Below are positions 7,896 to 16,763 of a stretch of DNA of 64,000 nt, in pieces. Position numbers and translations under genes: made by a program. This DNA comes from Streptomyces fructofermentans (lineage in GTDB: Bacteria > Actinomycetota > Actinomycetes > Streptomycetales > Streptomycetaceae), in NCBI RefSeq assembly GCF_014651055.1, contig NZ_BMWD01000023.1:93979-157978 (forward strand). Direction: 5' to 3'. Within the stretch, counting starts at the first letter, position 1. Each line of letters starts with the position of its first letter. The notes under the pieces are model-generated. The model saw only the letters and a program-made list of their open reading frames with translations, was not told the origin of the DNA and made no database searches.

Positions 7896-10760
7896 ATGAC
7901 CGCCAGCCCGTATCCCGACCTGGTGGGCCGGCAACGTGAATGCGCGTTGCTCGACGACCTTCTGGTCGCCCTGCGCGCAGGCGAGTCCCGGGTACAGGTG
8001 CTTCGCGGCGAAGCGGGCATCGGCAAGTCGGTGCTCCTGGAGTACGTGGTCGCCCGCGCGACCCACACGACGGTGACCCGGGCCCGCGGCGTCGAAGCCG
8101 ACATGGAACTGCCCTACGCGAGCCTGCACCAACTGTGCGCACCCTTCCTCAACCAGGTGGACGCGCTCCCCGGCCCGCAGCGCGACGCACTGCGCGTGGC
8201 CTTCGGGATGGCGGCCGGAGACCCGCCCGACCGCTTCCTGGTCGGTCTGGCCGTGCTGACCCTGCTCACCCGGGCCTCCGAGACCCAACCGGTGCTCGTC
8301 GTCGTCGACGACGCCCAGTGGCTGGACCAAGTGTCCCTGCAGACCCTCGAGTTCGTGGCCCGACGACTGCTCGCCGAAGCCGTCGCCATGGTGTTCGCGG
8401 TACGCGACCCCGAGGGGCAGACCGCACTCGCCGGCCTGCCGAAGACAGTGATCGGCGGCCTCGACGCCGCCGCGGCCGCGGAACTCCTCGGAGCCACCGT
8501 CGCAGGACGGCTCGAGAAGCGGGTCAGGGACCGCTTCGTCGCCGAGATGCACGGCAACCCCCTCGCCCTGCTGGAGTTCTCCCGAGGCCGAAGCGCCGCG
8601 GAACTCGCCTACGGCCTGGACTCCGCCACGCACCGCAGCGCACAAGGAACCGTCTCCAGCCGTGTCGAACAGGACTTCGCCGATCGGCTCGCCGCGCTGC
8701 CGGCGCCGACCCGGACACTGCTGCTGATCGCCGCCGCGGAACCGGTCGGCGACGCCGGCCTCCTGGTACGCGCAGCCACCGCACTGGAGATCACACCCGA
8801 CGTCGAACCGGCCAAGACCGCCGGCCTGATCGACTTCCAAGGCTCCATCCGCTTCCGCCACCCACTGGTCCGCTCGGCCGTCTATCACCAGGCCGACCTG
8901 GAAGAACGCCGAGCGGTGCACCGGGCGCTGGCGGCAGCCACCGACCCGACCACGGACCCCGACCGGCGCGCCTGGCACGCAGCCCAAGCCGCCTCCGGCC
9001 CCGACGAAGACGCCGCCGCGGGACTGGAACAGGCCGCCGACCGCGCACGACAGCGCGGCGGCATCGCCGCCGAAGCGGTACTGCTGGAACGCGCGGCCCA
9101 GTTGACGCCCGACGCCTGGGCGCGCGGCCGCCGAGCCGTCGCCGCCGCCGAGGCGCACTTCTCGGCGGCCGCGCCCGACCGGGCGACGGAGCAGGCGACA
9201 CTGGCCGAACTGTGCCCGCTCACCTCGCTGGACCGCGCCCGCCTGGCACGTCTGCGAGCCAGAATCCTCTTCGCCCGCAGCCGCAGTGACGAGGCCGCCC
9301 CCCTGCTCCTCGAAGCCGCCGCGCAATTCGCCGCCGACCGCTCACCCCTGGCACGGGAGACCTACCTCGAAGCGATCAGCGCGACCGTCTTCGCGGGCAG
9401 GCTCCACGGCCGGACAGGCGCCCGTGCCGCAGCCGTCGCAGCCCGCGGCTCCGGAACACCCTCCTCGGGATCGCAGGCCGCCGACCTCCTCCTGGACGGA
9501 CTGGCCGCACTCCTCGCCGACGAGTACGACACCGGCCTCACCGCACTGCGCGGCGCCCTGGAACTCCTCGCGAACGAGGAACTCCCCACCCGCGAAGCCA
9601 CCATGCGCTGGCTCCTGCTCGCCCCGGTCGCCCTGGAAGCCTCCATCCACTACGCATGGGACCTGCACGCCTGGGACACCCTCGCGACCCGCGCGGTGCG
9701 CCTGGCCCGCGACGTCGGAGCGCTCGGCGCACTGCCCCCGGCCCTCATCTACGCCGGCGGAGTCCACATCCACTACGGCGACTTCGCCGAGGCCGCCCGG
9801 ATGATCGACGAAGCCGACACGATCGCCGCCGCCACCGGCCACGCCCCGCACAAGTACGCCACGCTCGTCCTGGCCGCCTGGCGGGGCGACGCCGAGGTCG
9901 CCGCCGGCATCATCGAAGACGCCCGGGCCAGCGCCGTGGAACGCGGCGAGGTGTCCCTCCTGGGCGCCATGGGCTACATCCAGGGCGTGCTGTTCAACGG
10001 ACTGGCACGTTACGAGGAAGCCCTGGTCGCAGCCCGCTCGGGCATCGACCACGACGGATTCAACTTCACCGGCCTGTCGCTGGTCGAACACGTCGAGGCC
10101 GCGATCCGGTGCGGCAAGCCCGACCAGGCCCGGGCCTCACTCGACCGGCTGATCGAACTGACCCGCGCCGTCGACTCCGGATGGGCGCGCGGAGCCCGCG
10201 CCCGCAGCCAGGCCCTCCTCGCCGACGGCGAGGAGGCCAACACCCTCTACCAGACCGCGATCGAGGAGTTCACCCGCGGCCGCGTGGTAGTGGAGGTCGC
10301 ACGCACCCACCTGCTGTACGGCGAATGGCTGCGCCGAAGCCGCCGCACCTCACTGGCCCGTGAGCACCTCCGCACGGCATACGACATGTTCGACGGCATG
10401 CGGGCGAACGCCTTCGCCGAGCGAACCCGCCGCGAACTGATCGCCACCGGCGAACACGTCCGGGCACGCGTGACCAAACTGGCCGCCGACCTCACCCCCC
10501 AGGAGTCGCAGATCGCGACCCTCGCCGCCGACGGCATGACGAACGCGAAGATCGGCGCCGAGCTGTTCATCAGCCCCCACACGGTGGAATGGCACCTGCG
10601 CAAGGTCTACACCAAGCTCGGAATCAACTCGCGCCGCGCCCTGCCGGACGCTCTCGTGACCGCTCCGGCCCTGGACACCAGGGAACCCGCGGGCGACGGG
10701 ACTCGGCAGAACCGACGCCAGAGATCCCTGCGCTCCCCCCGGACTTCCAGACCGCGATGA
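7896..10760 (+). CDS. LuxR-family ATPase regulator (LAL type), copy 2
   Basis: A 954-residue LAL-type ATP-binding regulator, paralogous to the one at 494-3253. Walker A GEAGIGKS lies at residues 38-45 and the Walker B-like VVVDDAQWLD near 140. A long region of helical repeats follows, then a LuxR helix-turn-helix near 868-918 (SPHTVEWHLRKVYTKLGINS). About 35 basic, disordered residues follow the HTH, unlike copy 1, which stops almost directly after it. Shared blocks such as ELPYASLHQLCAPFLNQ and PPDRFLVGLAVL show recent common ancestry. The target is unknown; the SDR just upstream or its own promoter are candidates. Confidence 0.92.
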   Translation: MTASPYPDLVGRQRECALLDDLLVALRAGESRVQVLRGEAGIGKSVLLEYVVARATHTTVTRARGVEADMELPYASLHQLCAPFLNQVDALPGPQRDALRVAFGMAAGDPPDRFLVGLAVLTLLTRASETQPVLVVVDDAQWLDQVSLQTLEFVARRLLAEAVAMVFAVRDPEGQTALAGLPKTVIGGLDAAAAAELLGATVAGRLEKRVRDRFVAEMHGNPLALLEFSRGRSAAELAYGLDSATHRSAQGTVSSRVEQDFADRLAALPAPTRTLLLIAAAEPVGDAGLLVRAATALEITPDVEPAKTAGLIDFQGSIRFRHPLVRSAVYHQADLEERRAVHRALAAATDPTTDPDRRAWHAAQAASGPDEDAAAGLEQAADRARQRGGIAAEAVLLERAAQLTPDAWARGRRAVAAAEAHFSAAAPDRATEQATLAELCPLTSLDRARLARLRARILFARSRSDEAAPLLLEAAAQFAADRSPLARETYLEAISATVFAGRLHGRTGARAAAVAARGSGTPSSGSQAADLLLDGLAALLADEYDTGLTALRGALELLANEELPTREATMRWLLLAPVALEASIHYAWDLHAWDTLATRAVRLARDVGALGALPPALIYAGGVHIHYGDFAEAARMIDEADTIAAATGHAPHKYATLVLAAWRGDAEVAAGIIEDARASAVERGEVSLLGAMGYIQGVLFNGLARYEEALVAARSGIDHDGFNFTGLSLVEHVEAAIRCGKPDQARASLDRLIELTRAVDSGWARGARARSQALLADGEEANTLYQTAIEEFTRGRVVVEVARTHLLYGEWLRRSRRTSLAREHLRTAYDMFDGMRANAFAERTRRELIATGEHVRARVTKLAADLTPQESQIATLAADGMTNAKIGAELFISPHTVEWHLRKVYTKLGINSRRALPDALVTAPALDTREPAGDGTRQNRRQRSLRSPRTSRPR

Positions 10761-11032
10761 GTGACCGAACCACGGCCGACCCGGTCGCGAGGCGACAGCG
10801 CCACGACCGGCACCGGCCCCCGACGCCCCCGCATTCGTCACCTCCCCACCCCGCGCCCCGCCCACTCCAGGGGCGTCCGCCGGATGAAGCCGCCCGGCTG
10901 CCGACGCTCTGAGCGGCTGTCCGCTCCCGCCCCAGTGGCTGGTCAGAGCTCCTGCGGAGCAAAATCCAAGTGCGAATGGGCTGGTTCGCACTCGTATACT
11001 CGTGCGAGCTCACGGAGGGGGAGGTGGCGACA

Positions 11033-11503
11033 GTGAAGCTTGCTGAGGCACTGGCAGAACGTGCGGAAGCGACGCGCCGTGTAGAGCAGTTGCGAGCGCG
11101 CGTCGTCAGCAGTGCGCGGTACCAGGAGGGGGAGACGCCCGCCGAGGACGCCGCCCAGTTGCTGGCTGAGGCCGGTGAGGTGCTGAGCGCCCTGGAAACG
11201 TTGATCCGGCGGATCAACCGGACCAATGCCACCGTGGAGATGGGTTCGGACGGCACGCTCACCGATGCCCTCGCACGCCGGGACGTCCTGCGGTTGCGTC
11301 ACTCCGTGGTCACCGCGGCGGCGGACGCGGCGGCGGGTGGCGGCGAGCGGGGATACGGCCGACAGCTTCGGTCCGAGCTGCTGATGCTTTCCGCGCTTCC
11401 GGTGGCGGAACTGCGCGGCCAGGCAGATGTTCTCGCGCGGGAGATCCGCGAGGTCGACATTCGGATCCAGCGTACGAACTGGGAGGCGGATCTGCTGGAC
11501 TGA
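11033..11503 (+). CDS. DIP1984 family protein
   Basis: A 156-residue cytoplasmic, mostly helical protein matching the DIP1984 family (related to septicolysin-type proteins), function not established. It has the typical KLAEALAERAEATRRVEQL start, a RINRTN sequence near residue 65 and a closing IREVDIRIQRTNWEADL. The start is the GTG at 11033, nine bases after AGGGGGAGG. An earlier in-frame ATG at 10970 has no ribosome site. It is the first of a run of small plus/minus genes that look like immunity or housekeeping orphans. Confidence 0.85.
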   Translation: MKLAEALAERAEATRRVEQLRARVVSSARYQEGETPAEDAAQLLAEAGEVLSALETLIRRINRTNATVEMGSDGTLTDALARRDVLRLRHSVVTAAADAAAGGGERGYGRQLRSELLMLSALPVAELRGQADVLAREIREVDIRIQRTNWEADLLD

Positions 11504-11782
11504 GTGGTCCAGCAGGCGGGGAACGATGTGGAGCAGGTAGCCGCTTCGGAGGCGTGCACACACCGAGGGCCGGCGGTTTTCCAGCCCACTCCTGGCGCGT
11601 GAAGAGCAACGCGGGGGTTCGACTCCCCACTCAACAGCGCAGCTCAGCACGGCGTACAGGTAAAGGTGCACATCGCACAGCACATCACCACGTGCAGATC
11701 CGAAGCGGTGAGGGCGGGTTCGGGGCTTTCCACATCGCACCACCATGGACAACGGCGATCCGAACGCAACGGGGGCGTGCGA

Positions 11783-12196
11783 ATGCTGGATCCGTACATC
11801 ACTCTCAACGAGCTCGCCCAAGAGCTTCGGCCGATGTCACAGGGCATCGAGTGGTTCGAGAGCCTCTCCGCGGAAGAGCAGTCCAACACCCTGCGCCTCT
11901 TGTCACACTTCTGCATTCAGGCTCGGGCCACCGCCGAGGACGGCCCGGAAAGCATCCGACGCGCTGGACTTCGTGCCACGCACACGCCGGCCGTTCTGAT
12001 CGTACGAGGGCGGATCGACCAGCAACTCGGGAAGATCGCCGGCCTCACCCCGCACGACGAGCGTCTCAAGTCATTCCGGCTGCTGATCGCGGTGCTGGCT
12101 GTCGCCGACGAACGCCGGCGGGAGCGCTTCTGCTCCGACGGGTGCGGCCACGCGTGGCATCGACTGACTGTCGCCACCCCCGAAGCATCGACCTGA
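11783..12196 (+). CDS. DUF5958 family protein
   Basis: A 137-residue protein matching DUF5958, common in Streptomyces, function unknown. Recognisable parts are LAQELRPMSQGIEWFESL near the start, a helical middle, and RFCSDGCGHAWHRL at the end, where two Cys and two His could bind metal. The ATG at 11783 starts the conserved part. The family is often found scattered beside toxin-immunity loci, but no toxin is adjacent here. Confidence 0.82.
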   Translation: MLDPYITLNELAQELRPMSQGIEWFESLSAEEQSNTLRLLSHFCIQARATAEDGPESIRRAGLRATHTPAVLIVRGRIDQQLGKIAGLTPHDERLKSFRLLIAVLAVADERRRERFCSDGCGHAWHRLTVATPEAST

Positions 12197-12340
12197 TCCC
12201 TCGCGCCAAGCAGGCGCAGGGTCCAACTGCGCGTTGTCCGGGCTGCCCGGCGGGGTGACCCGGCTGCGCTTGGCGTCCGTGCCCGGCCCGAACCGTCCGG
12301 CTCGACCGAGCTCCAGGCACCCTTCATGCCGGAGTGCGGT

Positions 12341-13222
12341 TCACCGGTCGGCGTCGTACGGCGGGATGCTCCAGCGCAGTACCGCTTCGCCTGCCCGGGG
12401 TTCGAGGGTGGCGGGGTAGACCTGCTGGTACGCCCGCTCCCCGCGGTGGCGCATGGAGTGGTCCCCGGGGTCCCAGCCGAGACCGAGCACGGGGCAGCCG
12501 CCGACGTCGATGACACCCGCCAGCAGTGGGTGGCTCCAGCCGGCCCGGTTGAACCGGTGGAAGTCGGTGTGGGCGTCGACGGAGACCATCAGCCCGTTGC
12601 CGGGTCCTTCCCGGGTCCAGGTCCGGAGCCGTTCGGCGACCGCTTCGGCCTCGGCCAGGGGGAGGTCGAGCCATCCGCGTGGCCCGTGTCCGCTGGGGTG
12701 GTGCGGGATGCGGTCACCGCCGAACCGCTCATGGACGGTGTCTTCGTACTTGCCCCAATAGGTGACGTCCGCCAGGCCGTTGGCGGACTGTCCGGCCAGG
12801 CCGGTGAAGGTGTCCAGTGCCTGAGCGTCGCCGAGGACCATGCCGCATCGGTCGACCGGCAGGTCGCCGAGCTGTACAGCTGCGCCGTCCTCGGGGCCGG
12901 TCCAGGGCATGCCGAGGCCGACCTCCAGGACGGCGATCGTCGGTTCCCCGTCGAAGGGGGACACCGAGGTCCGGGCCCGTACCCGCAGGGGCCGGTCCGC
13001 GGCGGCTGCCACGGCGATGGCCTCGCACGTCCAAGGGGACGGCTCGCCGTCCCCGCCGTCGGGTCCGTGCAGGTGGCCGCCGCCGGCGGCCACCGCGGTC
13101 CGGGCGCGCTCGGACAGCGGCCGGCCGACCTGCGGCCAGTAGTCGATCCAGCCCGTCATCCCCAGCACGAGCATCCCGGAGGGCGCGGTGACGGCGCCAA
13201 GGTCGACATCGGTCTCAGTCAT
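12341..13222 (-). CDS. unknown protein, actinobacterial type
   Basis: A 293-residue soluble protein that I do not recognise. The ATG at 13222 (MTETDVDLG) is chosen because codons upstream in the same frame overlap the next minus-strand gene and have poor composition. It contains a WIDYWPQVGRPL stretch near residue 25, a central GLADVTYWGKYEDTVHERFGGDRIPHH, and several acidic Trp/Gly-rich turns, the sort of surface seen in polymorphic-toxin immunity proteins. No signal peptide or membrane helix is present. It lies about 100 bases downstream of the gene at 13320-13910 and may share its transcript. Confidence 0.7.
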   Translation of the reverse strand: MTETDVDLGAVTAPSGMLVLGMTGWIDYWPQVGRPLSERARTAVAAGGGHLHGPDGGDGEPSPWTCEAIAVAAAADRPLRVRARTSVSPFDGEPTIAVLEVGLGMPWTGPEDGAAVQLGDLPVDRCGMVLGDAQALDTFTGLAGQSANGLADVTYWGKYEDTVHERFGGDRIPHHPSGHGPRGWLDLPLAEAEAVAERLRTWTREGPGNGLMVSVDAHTDFHRFNRAGWSHPLLAGVIDVGGCPVLGLGWDPGDHSMRHRGERAYQQVYPATLEPRAGEAVLRWSIPPYDADR

Positions 13223-13319
13223 CTGCTGATTGAACAGGCACGGAACCGAAAGGATCAACGCGCGGTCGCGTCCGCAGCCACCCTTCTCTGCACCAACGGC
13301 ACGAGCCGACGGCGCGCTT

Positions 13320-13910
13320 CTACGCGGTGGATGTGGTGGGCCGATGAACCTCAAGGACGACTGCCGTACCTGCCACCCTTCGGTCCTCGTGCATGGTGAT
13401 GACCTGGCCGGGCTGAAGGTGCTGCCACTGGGAGGGGGTGAGAGGGGCAAGTCGTACCGAGGCGCGCCCGCCGGGCTCCAGAAAGGGCGTGAACTCCACC
13501 CAGAACTGGGCGATGTTGAGGGCGGGTTCGCCGGTCGGGGCCCGGTTTCCGATGTTCCACATCGGTCGCAGGACGCCGGCACCGGAGATGGGCGTTTGCC
13601 GTCGTGCTTCGGCGGCCGGGCGGAGCGTGAGATCGGCTCGGATGATGCCGTGGCGCGTCTCGTTCCAGCGCCAATGACACCAGGCCGCACTCTTGTCCAG
13701 TCGCATCTGTTCGGCCGCGGTGGCCAGGGTGTGCCAGAAACCGGGTGGCAGCGATTGGACGTCACCGAGTTCTTCCAGCAGCCCGAGGGCCACTTCCCAC
13801 TCGTCCCGGGTGAGGTACTCCCAGACATCGTTCACCGTGATGTCGTTCTCGGTGGCGGTCTCCTCAGGAACCAGCAGGGAGGCGGCTTCCAGCAGCTTGG
13901 GGACGTCCAT
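13320..13910 (-). CDS. unknown protein with an elongation-factor-like tail
   Basis: A 196-residue protein starting at ATG 13910 (MDVPKLLEA). The first half is helical and acidic. The second half (VRLAPLTPSQWQHLQPG, MHEDRRVAGTAVVLEV) resembles the last beta-barrel domain of elongation factor Tu, where a similar EGGRTVGAG strand closes the barrel. This is an observation by eye, not a search result. Function is unknown; being one of several small proteins in a row it could be an immunity factor. Confidence 0.72.
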   Translation of the reverse strand: MDVPKLLEAASLLVPEETATENDITVNDVWEYLTRDEWEVALGLLEELGDVQSLPPGFWHTLATAAEQMRLDKSAAWCHWRWNETRHGIIRADLTLRPAAEARRQTPISGAGVLRPMWNIGNRAPTGEPALNIAQFWVEFTPFLEPGGRASVRLAPLTPSQWQHLQPGQVITMHEDRRVAGTAVVLEVHRPTTSTA

Positions 13911-14128
13911 GCCCTGATTCTCTACCACCGTCTCCTGCCGGCAGGCAGCAGGGATCTGCCCGGTGACCCCGTCGAGCAGTCGCGACGTTCGGGCCGAGCG
14001 CCGGGACACCGAAGTCGCGGACCGCGTTGAGAGTTGCTGTGGAGGCCGTGAGCCCGACCGGGGTCGAAGCGCGGGGGAGGATGATCCACCTTGGTGATCG
14101 GTGGGGTCGCCGGACCGGAGGCGATGAG

Positions 14129-14509
14129 ATGTTGCAGGTTCTGTACAGCGGGACGACCAGGGAACTCGAGCTCTCCGGGGCGCGTCCGGAGCTCTTGGCG
14201 CTCGGAGGCCTGCTGCGGGGGAAGGCTGGAAGCCGCGAACTCTCGGAGAGCGGGGACCCCTTTCCCTACGCAGGGTCGTTGTCCCGGATCGTGTTCCGGG
14301 AGGACCCGGACAGCGAGACCGCTTCGATCGTCGCGGAGGGCGAGATCCTGAGGATCCGGGGAGGGCGGGAGGCGCTCGACCTTCTCGCCGACAACATCGA
14401 GGGCTTCGCCTCCGAGGCGGATGCGAGCCACCACTGGCACGTCGAGTCCCCGGCATGCGACTACATCGCGCCGGAGTCGGACCCGCTGGTGATCGGCTTC
14501 ATGAAGTGA
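14129..14509 (+). CDS. Imm32-like immunity protein
   Basis: A 126-residue protein resembling the Imm32 immunity family that protects against polymorphic toxins. It shows the alternating pattern ELELSGARPELLALGGLL, a central IVAEGEILRIRGG strand pair, and a closing SDPLVIGFMK. The ATG at 14129 has GGAGG at 14116-14120. An earlier ATG-containing frame from 14027 is unlikely. No cognate toxin is seen next to it, so it may be an orphan immunity gene kept against toxins of competitors. The assignment is moderate. Confidence 0.65.
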   Translation: MLQVLYSGTTRELELSGARPELLALGGLLRGKAGSRELSESGDPFPYAGSLSRIVFREDPDSETASIVAEGEILRIRGGREALDLLADNIEGFASEADASHHWHVESPACDYIAPESDPLVIGFMK

Positions 14510-14651
14510 GCGGAGAGCCCTCGGCCGTAGGGCAGTTGAGCGCGCAGGCGTCGGTGCGGGAGAAGGGGCGCCGGATCCGCCCGGAAGACTGAGCGGGGAT
14601 TTCGTCCCCCGGCCGCCGTCCGTCACGGCCGCCGGCCGGAGCGGGCCGTAC

Positions 14652-14683
14652 CCGGCCCGCCACCACGGGGGGTGGCGGGCCGG
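14652..14683 (-). terminator. 13-bp perfect hairpin, terminator
   Basis: Arms 14652-14664 and 14671-14683 pair perfectly around a six-base loop. It begins eight bases past the stop of the RTX-type protein, so it very probably terminates that transcript. Confidence 0.75.
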
Positions 14684-14690
14684 TGGAGGG

Positions 14691-16262
14691 TCAGGGGTTG
14701 CAGCCGGGACCGACGAGCGGGCTGGCGCAGACGTCGATGCCGGTTCCGCCGTTGTTGGTGTTGGTTCCGGGGCCGCCGGTCAGGACGTCGTTGTCGGCGT
14801 CGCCGAACAGGGCGTCGTTGCCGTCGCCACCGGTCAGGACGTCCCTGCCGTCCCCGCCCTCGACGCGGTCCGCCCCGGCGCTGCCCGCCAGGGTGTCGTT
14901 GCCGGCTCCGCCGCAGAGGAGGTCGTTGCCGCCGCGGCCGTCCACGACGTCGTTCCCGCCCAGGGCGAAGATCACGTCATCGCCGGGGGTACCCAGCAGG
15001 ACGTTGGGGCCGTTGGTTCCGGTGATGGTCGCGGTGGCCGTGGCGCAGGTCGTGGCGGACACCGTCAGAGTGAAGGCCTGGTCGGTGGACTGCGCGGGGT
15101 CCGTCTCCGAGGCCGTCACCGTGAAGGAGGACGTGCCGGCGGTCGTGGGGGTCCCGGTGATCTGCCCCGTCGTCGTGTTCAGGGCGAGGCCCGGAGGCAG
15201 CGTGCCCGAGGTCACCGCGAAGGAGGGTGAGCCGACTCCTCCGGTCGTGGCGATCGTCGCCGAGTAGGGGGCGCCGACCGTGCCCGCCGGGAGCGAGGTC
15301 GTCGTGATGGCCAGATCCGGGACCTGGAACGTGATCGTCACCGACGCGGGATCGGTCGCCGCCGCGGACGTTCCGCCGGCCGGGACCCGGTTGGACCCGC
15401 CTCCGCCGCCGCCCGCACCCCATCTGGTCGTGCCGCTGACGGTGCAGCTGCCGCCGCCGCCCCCGCCGAACCAGCCGCCTCCTCCGCCACCTCCGTCGAA
15501 CCCGAGGGTGCCTCCCGCTCCGCCGAGTCCGGGCTCGCCCGTGACGCCCGGTGTCCCGTCGGCGTTCTGGCAGGCGGCGCCACCCGCCCCGCCGGTGGTC
15601 GCGGTGGCCCCGCCACCGCCTCCGGCGGCCTCGGCGACCGGCCTGGTCGTGCCGTCCGTGCCGGTGTCGCCGCCGGCGCCGCCGGCCGCCGCGCCGCCGG
15701 AGGCGGGCGCTCCGCCGCCGCCGCCGGCGGCCACTATGAGACGGGGATCCGTGGCGGGGTCACCGGTCAGGACGCACCCGGCTGCACTCGTGCTGCAGGT
15801 GGCCACATCACTCGCGCCGCCGCCCGCCCCGTCCCCCGACGGCACTGCTCCGCCGCCCCGTGCGACGTTCACGTACAGGGTGGTGCCGCCCGTCACGGTG
15901 AGGGTGCCGGTCACCGCCGATCCCGCCCCGCCTATCTCGCCTCCGCGCGCGCCGATCGCGGTGACCGTCAGCGTGGACACTCCCGCGGGTACGGCGAACG
16001 CGTGCTCGCCCGCGGTGGTGAAGGTGACCGTCACGGGTACGCTCGCGGCGGCCTGCCCGGCGGGCAGGAACAGCGGCCCCGCCGCCAGGACCCCCGCGAC
16101 CGCGAACCGGCCGGCTCGACGCGCGTGCCGGTTCGGGCGGTGCCGCGCGACCGGACCGGACGGGCCGCGGAGGGGAGAGTCGGGGGTGGGGCGGGACCCA
16201 GGGCCAGGGAAGGACGACAGTGCGGACAAGTGCGCTCCCGGTGATCGGACGTCAGCGGCCAC
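14691..16262 (-). CDS. secreted Gly-rich / Ig-like / RTX-repeat protein
   Basis: A modular exported protein, up to 523 residues from ATG 16262. A basic stretch and hydrophobic segment (RFAVAGVLAAGPLFLPAG, near residue 52) form a signal peptide cut after AASA-type residues. A glycine-rich region with long Gly runs follows (about 100-300), then a putative Ig (He_PIG) domain (LPAGTVGAPYSATIATTGG to FTLTVSA, about 320-400). Hemolysin-type calcium-binding nonapeptide repeats of GGxGxDxLxGG form complete the protein (about 410-500). RTX repeats fold on calcium outside the cell. Here export is by a Sec/Tat-type signal, not a type I system. No catalytic domain is seen, so it may be structural or adhesive. 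The exact start is uncertain. Confidence 0.85.
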   Translation of the reverse strand: MAADVRSPGAHLSALSSFPGPGSRPTPDSPLRGPSGPVARHRPNRHARRAGRFAVAGVLAAGPLFLPAGQAAASVPVTVTFTTAGEHAFAVPAGVSTLTVTAIGARGGEIGGAGSAVTGTLTVTGGTTLYVNVARGGGAVPSGDGAGGGASDVATCSTSAAGCVLTGDPATDPRLIVAAGGGGGAPASGGAAAGGAGGDTGTDGTTRPVAEAAGGGGGATATTGGAGGAACQNADGTPGVTGEPGLGGAGGTLGFDGGGGGGGWFGGGGGGSCTVSGTTRWGAGGGGGGSNRVPAGGTSAAATDPASVTITFQVPDLAITTTSLPAGTVGAPYSATIATTGGVGSPSFAVTSGTLPPGLALNTTTGQITGTPTTAGTSSFTVTASETDPAQSTDQAFTLTVSATTCATATATITGTNGPNVLLGTPGDDVIFALGGNDVVDGRGGNDLLCGGAGNDTLAGSAGADRVEGGDGRDVLTGGDGNDALFGDADNDVLTGGPGTNTNNGGTGIDVCASPLVGPGCNP

Positions 16263-16480
16263 GGCTCAAATTCGAACAACTTGGCCATATCGGACGAATC
16301 GTAACTACGCGCGACACCGTCCGACCTGCGGTGGAACCACCCGTTGGGCCGTCCGGGGAAGCGCGGACGCGGTCACGCATCGCCGGGTCCGGCTCTGTGG
16401 CGCCGTACCGTTGCCGGATCGCCGAGTGGGGGGTGCCCGTATGCCTTTGGCCAAGGTGGTCGCGTGGCAATCCGGCTGTC

Positions 16481-16642
16481 ATGAGTGATGGCGCGTCCGT
16501 TCGAGAGCCGCTGGGCGAGGGCATGCGGCCATGCGACTTCTGCGGTCATCCGGTCGTGACGGACTCGGTCGACGAGTGGGACTGCCCCGTGTGCGGTGAG
16601 GCCGCTGAGGATCAGCAGGCTGAGGCCGGCCGGGGTTCGTAG
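16481..16642 (+). CDS. small putative zinc-ribbon protein
   Basis: A possible 53-residue protein from ATG 16481. CDFCGHPVV and CPVCG give two CxxC pairs 18 residues apart, the layout of a rubredoxin-like zinc ribbon. There is no strong ribosome site and no conserved partner gene. The motif makes it more than a random frame, but it could still be noise. Confidence 0.4.
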   Translation: MSDGASVREPLGEGMRPCDFCGHPVVTDSVDEWDCPVCGEAAEDQQAEAGRGS

Positions 16643-16763
16643 AGGGCTGCGTCGCGGAGCATCGCGAAGAGGACGTCGGCCCGGCCCCTGGCGAGACGGG
16701 GCAGGGCCTGGTGCGGTGCTTGCCCAGGACGATGCGCCCCGGACAGGACCGGCAAGCTCCACA

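Noticed and set aside
7425..9326. Long minus-strand frame opposite the second LAL regulator
   Set aside because: Shadow frame; the plus-strand gene has motifs and good codon use.
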